Below, piece by piece: positions 57,052 to 64,000 of a stretch of 64,000 bases of DNA. Numbering within the stretch: position 1 is the first letter of the stretch; each line of letters opens with the position of its first letter. The DNA is from Palsa-504 sp963844625 (lineage in GTDB: Bacteria; Actinomycetota; Actinomycetes; Streptosporangiales; Streptosporangiaceae). Under the pieces are notes generated by a model, which did not search any database, was not told where the DNA came from, and saw only the letters and a program-made list of their open reading frames with translations. The stretch is taken from positions 124,001 to 188,000 of the forward strand of contig CAWJPF010000026.1 in the NCBI GenBank assembly GCA_963844625.1, given 5' to 3'. The position numbers were made by a program, and so were the translations under genes.

Positions 57052-58863
57052 TCAGTCGATGATCGTTACCGTGCCGGCGTTGCCGTCCACCCGCAGCCGC
57101 TGGCCGGTCTTGACCGTCTTGGTGCCGAACGCGGTCCCGGTGACCGCGGGCAGCCCGTACTCACGGCACACGATGGCGGCGTGGCTCATGATCCCGCCCA
57201 CGTCGGTCACGGTCGCGGCGATCTTGCCGAACACAGGCGCCCAGCTCGGCGCGGTCAGCGGGGCGACCAGGATCTCACCTTCCTGCAGGTCACCGATGCC
57301 GTCTGCGGACAGGATCACCCGGGCCGGCCCCTCGACCACGCCAGGGGAGGCCGCGAAGCCGGTCAGCCCGCCGTCGGCCTGCGCCCCGCCCAGCCATTGC
57401 TTGACGCTGTCCGAGGTGATGCCCCAGAGCATGACGGTGAACGGCTCGGTAATCACCTCCGGGGGCGTGCCCAGGGCCGGCGGCGCCGACCACTGCCTGA
57501 GTGCGTTCATGATCCCGTTGCGGCGGGCCATCTCCTTCGGCCAGTACTTCGGCCCGCGCGAGGGCACGCCGACCGCCCAGCCGTGGTACAGGTCGAACAG
57601 CACCTCGGGCACCTCGTGCCGGCTCAGCAGGAACACGTCGTCCGGGGCGGTGAAGAACCCGGCAGAAACAAGCACCCGGCCGAGGTCACGCATCTTGCGC
57701 CAGATCACCGAGTGGCCCCAGTGCTCGATGTAGAAGTTGTGGTTCTCTACGTACGGGAACACGGTGCGGGCCAGGCCCAGCTTGGCCTGGAATGTCGCCT
57801 GGTCCTCGTCGCTGTCGATCAGCTCGCTGTACTCGGCGACGATCCGCTCGCGCTCGGCGATGACGGCTTCCATCGGCCGCTCCAGCGTCTCGCCCCGCTG
57901 GACCTTGGCGATGTAGGCCCGCAGGAAGCCGAGCGGGATGTCCGGGTACTCCAGCCACACCTTGTCGCTGTGGTAGAAGCCGCTGCCGCCCGAGAAGTTG
58001 AACCAGGGCTGGCTGGCCTGCTCCCACGCGGCCAGCCACTTGTCGCCCTGCGGGTCGCCCCGCAGCCCGTCGAACACCTCAGAAGCCGGCTCGGAGCCAG
58101 CGAACCGGTCCGCGAGGCCAAGCTCGACCGCGAGCTGCGCCAGCTTCTTCACTTCGTCGTCCGGCTGGAACAGGTCGACCTGGATCCCGGCGACCATCTT
58201 GGCGATCGCCTGGTCCGGGATGGACGGGAACAGCTGCTTGCAGAAGCCGAAGAAGTCCAGGTAGGCGGCATAGCCGAGGTTGAGGAACTCGAAGTGGTAG
58301 TGCCACAGCTTGAGCGTCAGGTCCACTAGCCGGCTGTAGGTGGACAGCAGGTCGAGCGCGCTGCCGGTACCTCGGCCCTCGGTGATGACGGCCATGTCCT
58401 CGCGATGCGGGAGCGGTGCGAAGCTGATCGACTCCAGCTCCTCGATGAGGGTCCGCACCTTTGGCATCCAGGCCGCGTACAGCCGGTCCCAGTTCTGGAA
58501 GTAATAGCCGGCCCGCTCGGCGAATTCCGGCACCCGGGCGCCGATCTCCGCCGGGTCGCTCACCCCGACGGGCGAGAGGTACATATAGCCGTTGAGGAAG
58601 CGGATGTCCACGCCAAGCGCGGGCGGGATCACGTAATGCCTGGTGTTGTACTGGGACAGCCCGATAATCGCGAACTCCAGGATGGTGGCATCCCACGGCG
58701 GGATCACTTCCGGCGTATGCACGCCGTCCATGAACCAGAACGTGGAGTCCTCGTACTCCTTGCGGTCCTCGCTGAACACCGTGGAGTACGCGTACAGGTC
58801 CTGCCATCCCTCCGCTCCGGGAGGAGTCGGCATCTCGAACGGGCTGGGAAACCGGTCAGCCAT
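57052..58863 (-). CDS. Split PEP-synthase-like dikinase, phospho-His subunit, copy 2
   Basis: 603 residues. The C-terminal mobile domain has the phosphoryl-accepting H561 in GGIMSHAAIVCREYGLP; the domain opens GFAASPGVVEGPARVIL. The first 480 residues are related only distantly to copy 1 (FWFMDGVHTPEVIPPW versus FWFLDFHWPRGLTPMG), so the phenolic substrates may differ. The start has a strong AGGAGG site. Between its ATP-binding partner and this gene is a 9-bp hairpin. The next gene downstream, 79 bases on, is the Rieske oxygenase. Confidence 0.85.
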   Translation of the reverse strand: MADRFPSPFEMPTPPGAEGWQDLYAYSTVFSEDRKEYEDSTFWFMDGVHTPEVIPPWDATILEFAIIGLSQYNTRHYVIPPALGVDIRFLNGYMYLSPVGVSDPAEIGARVPEFAERAGYYFQNWDRLYAAWMPKVRTLIEELESISFAPLPHREDMAVITEGRGTGSALDLLSTYSRLVDLTLKLWHYHFEFLNLGYAAYLDFFGFCKQLFPSIPDQAIAKMVAGIQVDLFQPDDEVKKLAQLAVELGLADRFAGSEPASEVFDGLRGDPQGDKWLAAWEQASQPWFNFSGGSGFYHSDKVWLEYPDIPLGFLRAYIAKVQRGETLERPMEAVIAERERIVAEYSELIDSDEDQATFQAKLGLARTVFPYVENHNFYIEHWGHSVIWRKMRDLGRVLVSAGFFTAPDDVFLLSRHEVPEVLFDLYHGWAVGVPSRGPKYWPKEMARRNGIMNALRQWSAPPALGTPPEVITEPFTVMLWGITSDSVKQWLGGAQADGGLTGFAASPGVVEGPARVILSADGIGDLQEGEILVAPLTAPSWAPVFGKIAATVTDVGGIMSHAAIVCREYGLPAVTGTAFGTKTVKTGQRLRVDGNAGTVTIID

Positions 58864-58887
58864 GGTGTTCCTCCTGAAGCTCGTTAA

Positions 58888-58910
58888 CCGGCGGCCGCCA
58901 TGGCCGCCGG
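58888..58910 (-). promoter_or_regulatory. Intercistronic hairpin between the dikinase copy-2 genes
   Basis: CCGGCGGCC and GGCCGCCGG pair around a 5-base loop, 24 bases before the start of the His-domain subunit gene. It may stabilise the downstream mRNA or adjust subunit ratio. Confidence 0.5.
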
Positions 58911-58938
58911 GTAATGATGGTGATTATTCGCCGGCTGG

Positions 58939-60009
58939 CTAACCATGTGCCGCGGGGCCGCCGGATACAGGATGCAGCAGGGTCTGGACCATGCTCGTGA
59001 TCGGGTCTGCGATGCCAACCGTGGCCTGCTGCCTGGGCCGACGGCTCCATACCGTCTCCGGGCGACTCTGCAGCAACAGCACGTTCTGCTCGCCCTCAAG
59101 TGCCCACTCGACGTCCTGCGGGCAACGGTAGTGCTTCTCCGCGCGCCGGGCCAGCTTGGCCACCGCGCAGATCTCCTCGTCGGTCAGGCACGGAACGGAC
59201 TGCCGCTCGGCCTCCACTTCCACCGCGGTGACGGCGTCCGCGCTGGTTAGCCTGTACTCCAGCGTCTTCGCCGAGATCGTCCGCCTGGTGATCGTGCCCA
59301 TCACCTTGTCGACCAGGAAGTTGTCCGGGGTCACCTCGCCGCTGACCACGGCTTCGCCGAAGCCCCAGGACGCGTCGATGGCGATCTGCGACCGGTCGCC
59401 GTTGCTCGGATTGAGGGTGAAGGCCACCCCGGCCGCCCGCGGCGTGACCATCTGCTGCACGCCGACGCTCATCGCCTCGCCGGCCTTGGTGTAGCCGCGC
59501 TCCAGCCGGTAGGCGATGCCGCGGTCGGTGAACAGGCTGGCCCAGCAGCGGAGCACGTGCCGGACGACCTCATCGGCGCCGCGGACCCACAGGTAGGTGT
59601 CGTGCTCGCCGGCGAAGCTGGCGTCGGGCTGGTCCTCGCAGGTCGCCGAGGACCGGACCGCCACCGGCAGGGCGGCGTCCCCGCATCGCCCGCACAGTTC
59701 CGCATAGGCGTCCCGGATCGCGCCGGCCAGTTCGTCGGCCAGGTCGAGCGAGCCGATCAGCGCCCGGGCCCGGATCCCGGCGGCCGCCACCGCCGCGGTG
59801 TCCCGCGGGTTGAGCCCGCTGGTCAGCGAGTCAAGCTCCCCGGTGAGCCCGCCGTCCGCCAGTGCGTTGCGGTAGCAGTGAGCCGAGACCGCGAAGCCGG
59901 GCGGCACCGGCAGTCCGGCGCTGAACAGCGTCCCCAGCGAGCTGTTCTTGCCGCCGACCGAGGGGGCGTCCGTGGGCTGGTAGTTCTCGAACCAGACAAT
60001 GGTTGGCAC
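58939..60009 (-). CDS. Split PEP-synthase-like dikinase, ATP-binding subunit, copy 2
   Basis: 356 residues from GTG 60009, which follows a GGGGGG ribosome site; an in-frame start 84 bases earlier gives 384. SVGGKNSSLGTLFSAGLPVPPGF, AVRSSATCEDQPDASFAGEHD, GVAFTLNPSNGDRSQIAIDASWGFGEAVVSG and VEWALEG...LLQSRPE match the PEP synthase nucleotide-binding half. Same split architecture as copy 1, but here the ATP-binding gene comes first. Heads the operon ATP subunit - His subunit - Rieske oxygenase - zinc ribbon. Confidence 0.87.
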   Translation of the reverse strand: MPTIVWFENYQPTDAPSVGGKNSSLGTLFSAGLPVPPGFAVSAHCYRNALADGGLTGELDSLTSGLNPRDTAAVAAAGIRARALIGSLDLADELAGAIRDAYAELCGRCGDAALPVAVRSSATCEDQPDASFAGEHDTYLWVRGADEVVRHVLRCWASLFTDRGIAYRLERGYTKAGEAMSVGVQQMVTPRAAGVAFTLNPSNGDRSQIAIDASWGFGEAVVSGEVTPDNFLVDKVMGTITRRTISAKTLEYRLTSADAVTAVEVEAERQSVPCLTDEEICAVAKLARRAEKHYRCPQDVEWALEGEQNVLLLQSRPETVWSRRPRQQATVGIADPITSMVQTLLHPVSGGPAAHG

Positions 60010-60087
60010 GTGCCCCCCAGGCTTACTGCCGGTTGCGGATTTCCCCAGACCGTACGGCTTCCAGCCTGCCATACCAATGATGTTGTC

Positions 60088-60098
60088 CCGCATAGCGG
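60088..60098. promoter_or_regulatory. Short palindrome in the promoter shared with the third IclR gene
   Basis: CCGC-ATA-GCGG lies between the divergent dikinase copy-2 operon and the IclR gene, 19 bases before the IclR ATG. It does not match the CGTTCC-N7-GGAACG site, suggesting a different regulator specificity. Confidence 0.45.
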
Positions 60099-60117
60099 AA
60101 TAGAGTTACGGTAAGGC

Positions 60118-60960
60118 ATGAAGGCGCCAAGCACCGGCCCCGCGACGGCCGCCGCGGACAGCGCTCGCCCGGCGCCCGGCGCCCCCGCCCAGGACCGGGC
60201 CCTGCTGGCGTCGGTGCGCAACGCCGCCCGCGTGCTCCGCGCGTTCTCCCGGGCCGGCCAGGAGCTCGGCATCACCGAACTTTCCCGCCAGCTCGGCCTG
60301 GGCAAGAGCACGGTGCACCGGCTGGTGACCACGCTGACGGCCGAGCGGCTGCTTGAGCGGGGCAGCACGCCGGGCCGGTACCGGCTGGGCCTGGTCCTCT
60401 ACGAACTCGGCGCCAATGTCACCGAGCACGTCGACCTGCACCAGGCCACGCTGCCGGTGCTCACCACGCTGCGCCACGAGACCGGGGAGATGGTGCACGT
60501 GGCCGTGCTCGACGGCCTGGAAGTGGTGTACGTCGAGCGGCTGGAGAGCCATAACCTGCTGCCGATCTTCCGTCAGGTCGGGCACCGGCTGCCGGCCCAC
60601 TGGACCAGCTCGGGCAAGATCCTGCTCGCGGCGCTGCCGCCGGATGAGCTGAACCGCCGGCTCGCGGACTGGGAGCCGCTGTCCGTGACGCCCTGGACCA
60701 TCACCGACAAGACCCGGCTACTGACCGAACTGGCGGCGGTGGCCAAGCGCGGCTGGGCGCAGAACAACGAAGAGGGGCACCTGGGCATCGTCTCGGTAGG
60801 CGCGCCGATCCGGGGCCGGGACGGCAAGGTCATGGCGGCGGTCAGCGTGGTCGGCGACAGCGCCCGGATGCGGACGATGATGCGCCGGGCCACCACGCTC
60901 GTGATGGAGTCCGCGCTGCTGATCTCCCGCCGCCTCGGCTACCGCCCCCCGACGTCCTAG
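60118..60960 (+). CDS. IclR-family regulator divergent from dikinase operon 2
   Basis: 280 residues. After a Pro/Ala-rich lead, the DNA-binding part is SVRNAARVLRAFSRAGQELGITELSRQLGLGKSTVHRLVTTL; effector domain with LTTLRHETGEMVHVAVLDGLEVVYVERLES, LPAHWTSSGKILLAALP and SVGAPIRGRDGKVMAAVSVVG. It is closely similar in pattern to the IclR at 40302. As a divergently placed gene it should control the dikinase-Rieske operon and itself. Confidence 0.92.
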   Translation: MKAPSTGPATAAADSARPAPGAPAQDRALLASVRNAARVLRAFSRAGQELGITELSRQLGLGKSTVHRLVTTLTAERLLERGSTPGRYRLGLVLYELGANVTEHVDLHQATLPVLTTLRHETGEMVHVAVLDGLEVVYVERLESHNLLPIFRQVGHRLPAHWTSSGKILLAALPPDELNRRLADWEPLSVTPWTITDKTRLLTELAAVAKRGWAQNNEEGHLGIVSVGAPIRGRDGKVMAAVSVVGDSARMRTMMRRATTLVMESALLISRRLGYRPPTS

Positions 60961-61019
60961 CGCGCCCCAGGCTTTCCGCGCTCGAGCGCCGGACCGGAGC
61001 CTCCGCCCGCGGTAGCAAC

Positions 61020-61073
61020 CACAACGATGCTCCATCGATGTGGCTATAACGACAGCGATGCTCCATCGTTGTG
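61020..61073. repeat. Pair of 13-bp CGATGctcCATCG sites inside a larger inverted repeat
   Basis: CGATGCTCCATCG occurs at 61025-61037 and 61056-61068, 31 bases apart (about three helical turns). The outer bases CACAACGATG and CATCGTTGTG also form an inverted repeat. The location is between two gene 3' ends, where an operator is unexpected. Confidence 0.65.
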
Positions 61074-61082
61074 CCTCCCCGC

Positions 61083-61141
61083 CCAGCGAAACCCCGGACC
61101 AGCGAAACCCCGGCCCAGCGAAACCCCGGCCCAGCGAAATC
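61083..61141. repeat. 16-bp tandem repeat, three full copies and a partial
   Basis: CCAGCGAAACCCCGGM repeats at 61083, 61099 and 61115, with a shorter fourth copy. It separates the IclR gene from the convergent SDR gene. Confidence 0.85.
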
Positions 61142-61165
61142 CCAGCGAAGCGCGCCGACCGTAAA

Positions 61166-61933
61166 TCAGTGAATGCCGCGGTGGCCGCCCGCGTCCAGGT
61201 AGAGGACGCTGCCGTGCAGCAGGTCGGCCTCCGGATCGAGGAGCAGCTCCACCGCCCAGGCCAGCTCGCCGGCGGTCGGCAGCCGGCCGAGCGAGTTCTG
61301 CGCCACGTACTCCTGCCAGACGTCTTCCTCGGCCGCGCCCCGCTCGGCCGCCACCGTGGCCACTATCCGGCGCAGCCGGGGGGTATCCGCCGGACCCGGG
61401 CTGAGCGTGTGCGTGGTCACGCCGCGCGGTCCGTAGAGCAGGCTGATCTGCCGCATCAGGTTGAACACGCCCGCGTTGACCGCGCCCGGCCCGGCCTCGT
61501 GCGCGCGCGGCTCCAGGCCAAGCGAGCCCGCGAACGTCACGAAACGCGACCCGGCCCCGAGCCGGTCACGGACCGCGTGCAGCAGCCGCAGCAGCCCGCC
61601 CAGCTTGATGTTGCTGCCGACCGCCAGCGCGTCCGGGTCGATGCTGTCCGCGGACCCGCGGACCGGGAGCCCGGCCGCGAACACCGCCATCCGCACCGGC
61701 CCGGTCAGCGCCGCGCTGATGATCGAGGTCGCCTCGTTGCTCCCGATGTCGGCCGGGCACGGCGTGACCAGGTCGCAGGCCGCCGCCAGCGCGTCCAGCG
61801 ACGCCTTCCCGCGCGCCACCGCGAGCACCGGCAGGCCGCGGCCCGTCAGCCGCCTGACGACCGCCTCCCCGATCGCGCCGGTGGCCCCGACCACGACCGC
61901 CAGCTCCCCGGAACGGTCGGCGTAACCAGTCAC
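61166..61933 (-). CDS. SDR-fold protein lacking the catalytic Tyr-Lys pair
   Basis: 255 residues. The Rossmann motif GATGAIGEAVVRRL and VFAAGLPVRG (NAG-like) identify the SDR fold, but the expected Tyr-x3-Lys is replaced: PGAVNAGVFNL stands where YxxSKAGVxxL belongs, so Tyr is Pro and Lys is Asn. The Ser-bearing FAGSLGLEP strand is kept. It is likely a binding protein or an enzyme with different chemistry. Coupled to the tautomerase gene by ATGA. Confidence 0.78.
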   Translation of the reverse strand: MTGYADRSGELAVVVGATGAIGEAVVRRLTGRGLPVLAVARGKASLDALAAACDLVTPCPADIGSNEATSIISAALTGPVRMAVFAAGLPVRGSADSIDPDALAVGSNIKLGGLLRLLHAVRDRLGAGSRFVTFAGSLGLEPRAHEAGPGAVNAGVFNLMRQISLLYGPRGVTTHTLSPGPADTPRLRRIVATVAAERGAAEEDVWQEYVAQNSLGRLPTAGELAWAVELLLDPEADLLHGSVLYLDAGGHRGIH

Positions 61934-62187
61934 GAGCCGTCGAGCACGGCGTCCGTCACCCGTTCGGCGGCCGCCAGGCGCCGCGCATCGACTTCCTCGG
62001 CCCGGGCCACGTCGGCCGGGACGCCGCCGATACCCCAGCCCTCGGGCGGGAACTGCGTGATGTAGGTCCTGACCCGCTCGATCGGCGTGTCCAGGATCTC
62101 CGCGACCAGCGCCGCGACCCGCCCGTGCAGCTCGCGGATCTTCTCGGGCGGACGGCCCTCCATGATGTCGATGCGGACGAATGGCAT
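61930..62187 (-). CDS. 4-oxalocrotonate tautomerase-family protein
   Basis: 85 residues from ATG 62187, giving Pro as the residue after Met (MPFVRIDIMEGRPPEKIRE), the catalytic base of the family once Met is removed. RVAALVAEILDTPIERVRTYI follows. The 20-residue C-terminal extension is longer than classical 61-residue 4-OT. It could convert 2-hydroxymuconate to 4-oxalocrotonate, the step otherwise missing from the pathway, but it lies 12 kb from the other genes and may have another substrate. In one minus-strand group with an HAD and an SDR gene. Confidence 0.85.
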   Translation of the reverse strand: MPFVRIDIMEGRPPEKIRELHGRVAALVAEILDTPIERVRTYITQFPPEGWGIGGVPADVARAEEVDARRLAAAERVTDAVLDGS

Positions 62188-62197
62188 GCCTGCTCCT

Positions 62198-62902
62198 TCA
62201 GTTGTCGTAAACCGCGCGGGCTGACGGCCGCCGTGGCGGCAGGCCGAGCAGCTCCCTGGCGGCATCGATGGCCGGCAACGGGTCCTCCCACGGCACCCGG
62301 ATCGCGATCATCCCGGCCCGCCGGGCACCGTCCACGTTCCCCGGCATGTCGTCGAGGAGCACGACCTGCCCGACAGGCAGCCCGAGCGCCGAAGCACCCT
62401 GGCTGAACGCGCGCGGATCAGGTTTCATCACCCCGGTGAGGCTGGCGTCGACGATGACGTCGAACAGCTTCAGGTGCTCCTGCTGGTCTACCCAGTCAGT
62501 CCCGTGGAAATCGGCCATGTCGTTGGTCAGCGCGCCGAGCGCGAGCCCGGCCGCCTTGGTGTCGGCCATCAGGTCCACCATCTCGGCCCGCAGCCAGTCC
62601 CGCTGCGGCAGCTCGTACATCCGCTCGATCATGGCCCGGGTGTCCCACGTCTCGCCGACCGCGGCGCCCAGCTCAGCGGCCCGCTGTGCCCAGTACTGCC
62701 GTTCGGTGACCTCGTGCCGCAGCATCTGCTGCCACAGCTCGTCCCGCTGGGTCGCGATCCCGCCGATCCGCTCCATCACCGGCCGCATCGCGGGTTCCCG
62801 CTCGGCGAGCCGCCGGACAAGGTGGATACCGCTGGCGTGCACGGTCCCGCCGATGTCGAGCAGCAGCCCCCGCGGCCCGCCGGCGTCAGTGGCTGGCGGC
62901 AT
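62198..62902 (-). CDS. HAD-superfamily hydrolase
   Basis: 234 residues. HAD motif I is LLLDIGGTVHASG (nucleophile Asp, but the second Asp is Gly), motif II in LGALTNDMADF, motif III Lys in GVMKPDPRAF, motif IV in VVLLDDMPGNVDGARRAG. The missing second Asp of motif I is seen in dehalogenase- and phosphonatase-type HADs. It is a candidate phosphatase for an aromatic phosphate or a dehalogenase. Ten bases before the tautomerase gene, and it overlaps the SnoaL-like gene by 17 bases. Confidence 0.82.
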   Translation of the reverse strand: MPPATDAGGPRGLLLDIGGTVHASGIHLVRRLAEREPAMRPVMERIGGIATQRDELWQQMLRHEVTERQYWAQRAAELGAAVGETWDTRAMIERMYELPQRDWLRAEMVDLMADTKAAGLALGALTNDMADFHGTDWVDQQEHLKLFDVIVDASLTGVMKPDPRAFSQGASALGLPVGQVVLLDDMPGNVDGARRAGMIAIRVPWEDPLPAIDAARELLGLPPRRPSARAVYDN

Positions 62903-63338
62903 AACCGCGCTCGGCGTAGGGGAACCCGCCCAGCTCGAGCCGGTCCAGGCCGGTCGCCTGAGGCGAAGCGTAGTAGGCGCGGATCTCCGTGATCAGCCCG
63001 CTGTCCCGGTCGAACCGGTACCACTCGTCACCGCGCAGCACCACGCCCAGTTTCGTCTTCTCGTGCGTCCACTCGATCACGGCCCGGTCGGTGTCGGGGT
63101 CGCAGATGAGCTCGTCCACGGTCCACCGCGAGCCCAGCGTCCGCACCGCCCACGACCACTTGGCCCCGATCGTGTCGCCGCCGCGGAACGGCCCGTCGTA
63201 CATGTCCGGCGGGAAGTAGTGCACCGCGCCCGGCGCGAAGTACGCGGCCACCGCGGCCGCGTCGCCGGTGTTGCAGGCGTCGAAGTACCCCCGGATCGCC
63301 TCTTCCATCCGCCGCGCCCTGGCCTCACGATCAGTCAC
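62886..63338 (-). CDS. SnoaL/NTF2-like protein
   Basis: 150 residues of NTF2-like cone fold: RRMEEAIRGYFDACNTGDAAAVAAYFAPGAVHYFPPDM, then WTVDELICDPDTDRAVIEWTHE and the final strand GLITEIRAYYASP. Such domains bind small hydrophobic ligands or act as cyclases, dehydratases or isomerases. It starts the minus-strand group (SnoaL-HAD-tautomerase-SDR), which may process an aliphatic or ring-cleaved intermediate. Confidence 0.82.
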   Translation of the reverse strand: MTDREARARRMEEAIRGYFDACNTGDAAAVAAYFAPGAVHYFPPDMYDGPFRGGDTIGAKWSWAVRTLGSRWTVDELICDPDTDRAVIEWTHEKTKLGVVLRGDEWYRFDRDSGLITEIRAYYASPQATGLDRLELGGFPYAERGYAASH

Positions 63339-63442
63339 GCCCCGAGCCTAAGCGGTCCCAGGCGCATCAGCCAGCCACCTGTTCCGCATGCAGAAACCCA
63401 AAATATTTATGCCGAACGATCCGTCCTGCCTGCCCCAGCCAC

Positions 63443-64000
63443 CTAGGCACCGGAGACGAACTGCTCGCGGAGCACGAATTTCTGCACCTTGCCGGAGGCG
63501 GTGAGCGGGAAGCCGTCGGTGAAGACCCAGTGCCGCGGCGTCTTGTGGGCGGCCAGCCGCACGCGGCAGTAGGCCGTCAGCTCGTCCGGCGTGACGTCCT
63601 GACCAGGGACGGGGCGGATGAAGGCGGCCACCTGCTCGCCCCAGTGGTCGTCGGGTACGCCGACCACGGCCACGTCCGCGACGCCCGGGTGCGCGTACAG
63701 GACGTGCTCGATCTCGCGGGGATAGATGTTCTCGCCGCCGCGGATGATCATCTCCTTGAGCCGGCCCTCGATCCGGTAGTAGCCGCGCTCGTCCGCCGAG
63801 CCGAGGTCCCCGGTGTGCAGCCAGCCGTCGGCGTCGATCGCCGCGCGGGTGGCCGCCGGGTCGTCGAAATATCCCTGCATCACGTGGTAGCCGCGGGTGA
63901 TGATCTCGCCGACGGCGCCGGCCGGAAGCCGCTCGCCGGTGGCCGGGTCGGCGATCGCCACCTCGACGTGCGGATGTGCCCGGCCCAGCGTCTCCGCGCG
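63443..64000 (-). CDS. Acyl-CoA synthetase (AMP-forming), 3' part only
   Basis: The frame continues past the right edge, so only the C-terminal 185 residues are visible. Signature segments of adenylate-forming ligases: GYHVMQGYFDDPAAT, GWLHTGDLGSADERGYYRIEGRLKEMIIRGGENIYPREIE and the catalytic Lys in ASGKVQKFVL. It activates a fatty or aromatic acid to its CoA ester. Which acid cannot be told from this part. Separated from the SnoaL-like gene by about 105 bases containing an A+T-rich AAAATATTTA stretch. Confidence 0.92.
   Translation of the reverse strand, partial: RAETLGRAHPHVEVAIADPATGERLPAGAVGEIITRGYHVMQGYFDDPAATRAAIDADGWLHTGDLGSADERGYYRIEGRLKEMIIRGGENIYPREIEHVLYAHPGVADVAVVGVPDDHWGEQVAAFIRPVPGQDVTPDELTAYCRVRLAAHKTPRHWVFTDGFPLTASGKVQKFVLREQFVSGA

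Overview
The window is very GC-rich, gene-dense DNA with many GTG starts, 4-base ATGA/GTGA gene overlaps and actinobacterial families: IclR and DeoR regulators, NarL-type two-component systems, YCII/DGPF proteins and an AAA/TPR adenylate cyclase. It comes from a high-GC actinomycete. I cannot name the genus from sequence alone. I found no rRNA, tRNA, CRISPR array, transposase or integrase. Both edges cut genes: an FGGY kinase on the left and an acyl-CoA synthetase on the right.

Layout. 1-12.6 kb holds accessory metabolism: FGGY kinase; an arsR-DinB-SRPBCC-YciI operon behind a perfect 14-bp palindrome; nitroreductase; a GNAT-ACT fusion; a large adenylate cyclase with AAA and TPR domains; a secreted protein; an MBL hydrolase; a zeta-toxin-like P-loop protein; and a YCII protein. 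12.7-16.0 kb holds a membrane protein and a NarL-type two-component system. 16.2-23.4 kb holds [NiFe]-hydrogenase maturation genes (hypF, then opposing hypC-like/SIS/hypC/hypD/hypE) without hypA, hypB or structural subunits. 23.5-33.7 kb holds a serine hydrolase, an ATP-grasp protein, two damaged genes (a lipoprotein SBP and an Orn/Lys/Arg decarboxylase with three frameshifts), a 56-residue C2H2 microprotein, a DeoR/TauE pair and a transglutaminase pair. 33.7-37.3 kb holds an ABC exporter with its two-component system.

37.5-63.3 kb is an aromatic-degradation island. A divergent pair of operons encodes a near-complete catechol meta-cleavage (4-oxalocrotonate) pathway: two extradiol dioxygenases, 2-hydroxymuconate semialdehyde dehydrogenase, hydratase/decarboxylase paralogues, aldolase and acylating acetaldehyde dehydrogenase. 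It also encodes a Rieske ferredoxin, a histidine phosphatase, a MetE-like protein and two IclR regulators. On the downstream side are two separate copies of a split PEP-synthase-like dikinase (ATP-binding subunit plus subunit with the swivelling phospho-His domain). This architecture is used by phenylphosphate synthase, CreHI (4-cresol) and HpeHI (acetovanillone) to phosphorylate phenolic hydroxyls. The second copy shares an operon with a Rieske ring-hydroxylating oxygenase and faces a third IclR regulator. An identical operator-like palindrome (CGTTCC-N7-GGAACG) lies in the meta-cleavage divergent promoter and 72 bp before the first dikinase pair.

The most interesting reading, which is inference, is an aerobic pathway that starts by ATP-dependent phosphorylation of a phenol, continues by Rieske oxygenation (perhaps with loss of phosphate or phosphatase action) and ends in meta-cleavage to pyruvate and acetyl-CoA. 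Other notable items are a family of three ATGAAA...CAGCAC hairpins at gene 3' ends, a cyclase whose two catalytic domains carry complementary halves of one active site, and local gene decay at 26.5-29.7 kb.
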